In this document: piece by piece, positions 7,109 through 7,896 of the stretch
Layout of the letters: each line of letters opens with the position of its first letter
How positions within the stretch are numbered: position 1 is the stretch's first letter
Assembly: GCA_016218005.1 (NCBI GenBank)
Contig: JACRFF010000180.1
Location: 1-7,896, forward strand
Length of the DNA: 7,896 nucleotides
Direction of reading: 5' to 3'
Source of the DNA: Ignavibacteriales bacterium
Lineage (GTDB): Bacteria; Bacteroidota; Ignavibacteria; UBA10030
The notes under the pieces: model-generated
Seen by the model: only the letters and a program-made list of their open reading frames with translations
What the model was told of the DNA's origin: nothing
The model's database searches: none
Position numbers and translations under genes: made by a program

Positions 7109-7896
7109 CTATCGGCTCCCTTTTGCTTCCAAAGAAATTTGTCGAAGCAAAGCTCCGGCCTCTTCAAACTTTGCGTTGGCTCGTTGAGCCGTTCGCAATG
7201 AAAAACGGAATGCGTGTTGACGCAAGATCGTTTGCAACTCTTTTTCCGCTCCTACCGTATCGCGCGTGCTCAACAATGCTTTTGCCAGATTCATGCGCGC
7301 ACTGATTTCGGGATACGGATTCGGCATCATCGAGTGGAGAATGTTTTCCAGCAAAAGTCGAAACGATGCCGCCGCCTCCGGTGAGTGCCCTGCTTTCATA
7401 TTTGCCACACCGGACGCCCAAAGGAAAAACCGATTGTCCGGGAAAACTGTTCTTCCCTCACGTATCCAACGGAATGCTTCCGGCCAATTGCCCGCATCCA
7501 AATGAATTTCGATGAGCGCTCTCATCGCCGTGGCGCGATTGTAGAGAGAGCGCGCTGCGCAGACTTCCAGAAGGCGGATTCCTTCCGCTCGATCATCATA
7601 AATAAAGGGAAGCCAATGCAGAAATTCGGTCTTCTTGCTTTTCCAGTAGTCGAACGTTCCTTTGCCGAGATACGCGTCATAAAACGTCGAATCTTCTTTG
7701 ATCACTTCTCGAAAATAATTCGCCGCGGAAAATCCTTTCTGAATGGCCGCAAGCCACTCGCCTTCATCCGAATGCAGAAACGCCCGCATGCCAATAGCGG
7801 TTCCCAAGTAGAATCGTGCGTTGATTTCCGTAACCTTCTCCCGTTGGAGTGGTTCGGTGAAGGCAATCGCGTTTACCAACAACGAATCGAATTCAC
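7109..7896 (-). CDS. TPR-like helical repeat protein, C-terminal 262 residues (5' end beyond window)
   Basis: The frame is open from the right edge to TAG at 7111-7109, so the true start lies outside the window; the in-frame TTG at 7882 is not a convincing start. The protein is alpha-helical with tetratricopeptide-like helix pairs. The clearest are RALIEIHLDAGNWPEAFRWI followed by FPDNRFFLWASGVANMKAGH and SPEAAASFRLLLENI, with the small-residue and aromatic spacing of TPRs. An upstream block with DAYLGKGTFDYWKSK and a WLPFIYDDRAEGI stretch resembles secreted or periplasmic TPR proteins of FCB-group bacteria, from memory only. TPRs mediate protein-protein contacts; no catalytic motif is seen, and the function is unknown. 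It lies 8 bases upstream of rel, so the two are probably co-transcribed. Confidence 0.8.
   Translation of the reverse strand, partial: EFDSLLVNAIAFTEPLQREKVTEINARFYLGTAIGMRAFLHSDEGEWLAAIQKGFSAANYFREVIKEDSTFYDAYLGKGTFDYWKSKKTEFLHWLPFIYDDRAEGIRLLEVCAARSLYNRATAMRALIEIHLDAGNWPEAFRWIREGRTVFPDNRFFLWASGVANMKAGHSPEAAASFRLLLENILHSMMPNPYPEISARMNLAKALLSTRDTVGAEKELQTILRQHAFRFSLRTAQRANAKFEEAGALLRQISLEAKGSR

Overview
The window reads as a stretch of ordinary bacterial chromosome with all seven recognisable genes on the minus strand, packed head to tail. In transcription order (high to low coordinates) they are: a TPR-type helical protein cut by the right edge; a bifunctional (p)ppGpp synthetase/hydrolase (Rel/SpoT family); the YqgF/RuvX nuclease-fold protein; a monofunctional peptidoglycan transglycosylase (MtgA); a small Schlafen-type AlbA_2 protein with a C-terminal helix-turn-helix; prolyl-tRNA synthetase (ProS); and the first 363 codons of an aldehyde dehydrogenase cut by the left edge. 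Base composition is near-balanced. The presence of mtgA suggests a Gram-negative cell. The TPR protein and the gene mix are compatible with the FCB group (Ignavibacteria/Kapabacteria-like), but that placement is an inference from memory of similar proteins and is weak.

Layout: 7896-7109 TPR protein; 8 nt later 7100-4902 rel, whose end overlaps or nearly abuts ruvX (4924 or 4876 to 4457); the ruvX stop and mtgA start share one base (TGATG, 4459-4455); mtgA (4457-3582) overlaps the AlbA_2 gene (3601-2948) by 20 bases. These five genes look like one translationally coupled transcription unit. A 72-bp gap with a weak promoter-like pair precedes proS (2875-1184), and a 97-bp region with an imperfect hairpin lies between the proS stop codon and the aldehyde dehydrogenase start (1089). 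No RNA gene, mobile element, CRISPR array or long repeat was seen, and there is no gene-free stretch longer than 300 bases.

The most striking observation is that proS contains an in-frame TAG codon at 1408-1406 (codon 490 of about 563). Downstream of it, in the same frame, the conserved anticodon-binding domain continues for another 73 codons to a TGA. A homopolymer indel cannot explain this, because the frame is the same on both sides; it must be a substitution (real or a sequence error) or a codon that is read through. Two neighbouring genes (the TPR gene and the AlbA_2 gene) appear to end at TAG, which argues against wholesale reassignment of TAG. No clearly novel multi-gene system is visible; the AlbA_2/helix-turn-helix protein embedded between mtgA and proS is the only gene here of unassigned function with a recognisable domain.
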